Source: Halichoerus grypus (taxonomy: Eukaryota > Chordata > Mammalia > Carnivora > Phocidae). Taken from it: 64,000 nucleotides of DNA. This document shows, piece after piece, positions 56,610 to 64,000 of this stretch (its first letter is position 1; each line of letters begins with the position of its first letter). Where the stretch lies: NCBI RefSeq assembly GCF_964656455.1, contig NC_135717.1, positions 16,200,775-16,264,774 of the forward strand. The letters are read 5' to 3'. The position numbers were made by a program, and so were the translations under genes. The notes under the pieces were generated by a model, which searched no databases, was not told the origin of the DNA, and was given only the letters and a program-made list of their open reading frames with translations.

Positions 56610-57137
56610 CTGATTTCAGAATGAAAATGCCAAGAAATGAAAATTAAGTCCTAAGACTAGGCCTCAATCTTGGCTCTACCATTTTCTGATTCTGAGAGCC
56701 AAATAACCCATGCACTCCATCTTCTGCCTTTAAAGTGAATGAGTGAGGCCACAGAACCTCTGCCATGAAATAGGTACACACTCCTTCCTAAAGGTCCCAA
56801 AGACCCGCTTTGGCTAGCTATGTGCTGGCCAATCTGAAAACTGCCCCAAAACCCAGTCTAATTTATTTGAGCCCCACCCTTAAAGAAGTGTCAGAAGAGC
56901 CAAGAATCTTAAAAAGGGTAAAACTGATAGAATAATAAACTGAGACCAGCATGTAAATAAACGTGGTAAAAGACAGACTCGCACATAATTGAACATACTT
57001 GGGGCCACAGTCATGACACCACATGTTCTTCACTTACCCCATTCATACATCCAATTTTTGCCATGACAGAAAAGTTTTAATCTCTACTTTCAAAGATGCC
57101 ACTTGACTTTTTCTCCCCTGGACCAAGTATCAAACAC

Positions 57138-57143
57138 TTTATT
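57138..57143 (-). terminator. FUS: Distal candidate polyadenylation signal of FUS
   Basis: AATAAA on the - strand, about 296 bases after the FUS stop codon. Confidence 0.5.
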
Positions 57144-57194
57144 CCAGTTCCTGCTAAGCAGGAACAAATTATTCCAGTTCCTGCTAGGCAGGAT
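57141..57194. repeat. Short tandem duplication by the distal FUS polyadenylation signal
   Basis: ATTCCAGTTCCTGCTAAGCA (57141) and ATTCCAGTTCCTGCTAGGCA (57171) are near-identical units about 30 bases apart. Each contains a small palindrome around CCTGCT..AGCAGG. Confidence 0.8.
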
Positions 57195-57295
57195 GATCTG
57201 AAAGAAAAAAACTCCCCACATTCCTGACCCAGATATCAATCCTCCAGTGGAGTGAAGAGGGGGAAGAGGAAAAAAATTTACCTAAAACGATGGTT

Positions 57296-57301
57296 TTTAA
57301 T
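57296..57301 (-). terminator. FUS: Proximal candidate polyadenylation signal of FUS
   Basis: ATTAAA on the - strand, about 138 bases after the stop codon. The short distance fits the short 3' UTR known for FUS mRNA. Confidence 0.5.
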
Positions 57302-57438
57302 GGGAACCAGAGGTATGGTTACAATTACATAGTCCGACACAAAAAACCCGTGGGTGATCAGGAGTTGAAAGGTTACAAAATAATGAGGGTAACACTGGGT
57401 ACAAGAAGAAAAGCTGTTGCAGAACCTCAGGAGCCAAG

Positions 57439-62716
<5,278 letters not shown>

Positions 62717-64000
62717 CTGGAGAAGACAAGTTAGAAGAAAGGACATGAAGCTTCCAACGGCTACAAAAGGGCGTTTTTTGATTTTGTTTAACATTCCCCA
62801 AACATGGGTAGGTGTTTTGGGAAAAAGATACAAGTGGCTACTAAAATACATTCCCCTTCCTGACCACCCCTTGTCTGACCTTTGAGCGTGTCACACACAC
62901 GTGTGCAATTTCTCAGACACAGTTTTTAAGGATTTTGCTTTTAAGAGGTTATATATCTATTTCCTCTGGAAAAAAAAATGACCCATTTTCCTTGGTCGTT
63001 CTTCCGATGTAGCAGGTGTTTTTTCCTCTTGTTGCGAGTGGCTGACAACCCAGTAGTTGGTTTAAAAACCCTACCCCGAATTCACCCAGAAGACATTTCA
63101 CACCAGGCTGGGGTAGCCCTGAACACACTTTTGTGATTTTTGCTTTGAAAGCAGCAAGCAGACCCAACCCCATTCCATAAAAAGTCAAAACCAAAGGCAA
63201 TTTCCCCTTAAAGCAAGACAAACTTAGCTAAGCCCTATCCTAACTACTGAGCTGTTTTTGATCTCCCCCCACCCCCGGGGTCACCCCTTCTACACTGCGA
63301 GAAGAGCGGAGTATTTTGCAATGTCACCTTTCATACCTGTGGCACATAAAATGCAGAGCAAGTTAACAGTCACATAACAGTTGTTTTTCTTTTTAAAGTT
63401 TTGCATTAAACACACGCACACAACAGAGTTTTCCTTATTTTTGTACAGTTTCTGAGATTGCCCCCACCCGCCTCTGAATACTTACCATACACAAACTCTC
63501 ATTTAAAAAACCTACTTTTTCCAAAAAAGGAGTAACACACTGACATTCCTCCCCTTTTCAAAGGGAGACAGAGGAGGGTCCTTCAAATCATATTTACCAA
63601 CAGATTTGACCAATGCTTTAACATCAAATCTAAGGTTTTACTTCAAATCAACTACAGCGGGAAGGGGAAGAAAGAGAAGGTCCGGCTGGACAAGTAACCA
63701 GGGGAGGGGGACAGTGGAGCAAATAGATCGGATACCACTGTCAAGCGTATTTTGTCCAAAAGGTCTGCACACTTCAGACAGCCCCATAAACCAAGTCACA
63801 CACAAAATCATTACTGCCAGTCAAATTACTGCAAATCAAGCTCATGGATTCAAATGACTACAGAATACGGGAAGAGTAGACAACTCCTGGAAGCTGAAGT
63901 CATCAGGTTAAGCGTTAACAACTCCTTTAGAGGACACATGGGAATACATGTAACAAGTTTCCCTATTACCAGGAGTGGGATCATCGGTTTTCCTTGCACA
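62717..64000 (-). other. FUS: FUS intron 6 (part), repeat-free
   Basis: No RGG1-coding sequence was found here, so the preceding exon lies beyond the right edge. No transposable element was recognised. A strong donor-like GTATG|GTAAGTATT is present on the - strand near 63476-63488, with no coding exon attached. Confidence 0.65.

Overview
This is vertebrate nuclear DNA from a carnivoran, most likely a caniform other than a dog (bear, seal or mustelid type). The main evidence is about 35 copies of the tRNA-derived carnivore SINE (SINEC), with the head GGGGCGCCTGGGTGGCTCAG, a CT-rich middle and an AATAAATAAAATCTTT tail, plus carnivore-type LINE-1 elements. The dog-specific SINEC_Cf head was not seen. 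The exact species cannot be fixed by eye.

The gene content matches the human 16p11.2 segment FUS - PYCARD - TRIM72/PYDC1, shown here in the reverse orientation. From left to right: (1) 1-11.4 kb is gene-free. It holds a full-length but inactivated LINE-1 on the + strand (1710-8752), flanked by a perfect 17-bp target-site duplication, and an old LINE-1 fragment split by three SINEs. (2) 11.4-25.3 kb is a 14-kb block of antisense LINE-1 sequence made of at least four pieces from two subfamilies. (3) 25.3-28.2 kb is plain intergenic DNA. (4) 28.2-36.4 kb is TRIM72 (MG53) on the - strand. Six coding exons sum to exactly 477 codons plus stop, and a MEF2-type site lies upstream of the non-coding first exon. 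A broken PYDC1 (POP1) copy lies on the opposite strand inside TRIM72 intron 1. (5) 36.4-47.0 kb is intergenic, with MIR/L2 relics and dense, often nested SINEs. (6) 47.1-48.6 kb is PYCARD (ASC) on the + strand: three coding exons, 194 codons, with a decayed duplicate of exon 2 in intron 2. (7) 48.6-57.1 kb is SINE-rich intergenic DNA. (8) 57.1-64.0 kb is the 3' half of FUS on the - strand. Nine coding exons encode the last 271 residues (end of RGG1 side, RRM, RGG2, RanBP2-type zinc finger, RGG3, PY-NLS); the 5' half lies beyond the right edge.

The genes do not form an operon. TRIM72 acts in muscle membrane repair, PYCARD is the inflammasome adaptor, PYDC1 in other mammals is a PYD-only inhibitor of PYCARD, and FUS is a nuclear RNA-binding protein. 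The main gene-level observations are loss of the PYDC1 decoy next to an intact PYCARD, the PYCARD exon-2 duplication, and the SINE-free introns flanking FUS exon 7. The main repeat-level observations are repeated SINE insertion at the same sites, the LINE-1 nest, and long antisense reading frames in LINE-1 5' UTRs that share a C-terminal motif between two subfamilies. No CRISPR array, tRNA or rRNA gene, or intact mobile-element coding capacity was seen.
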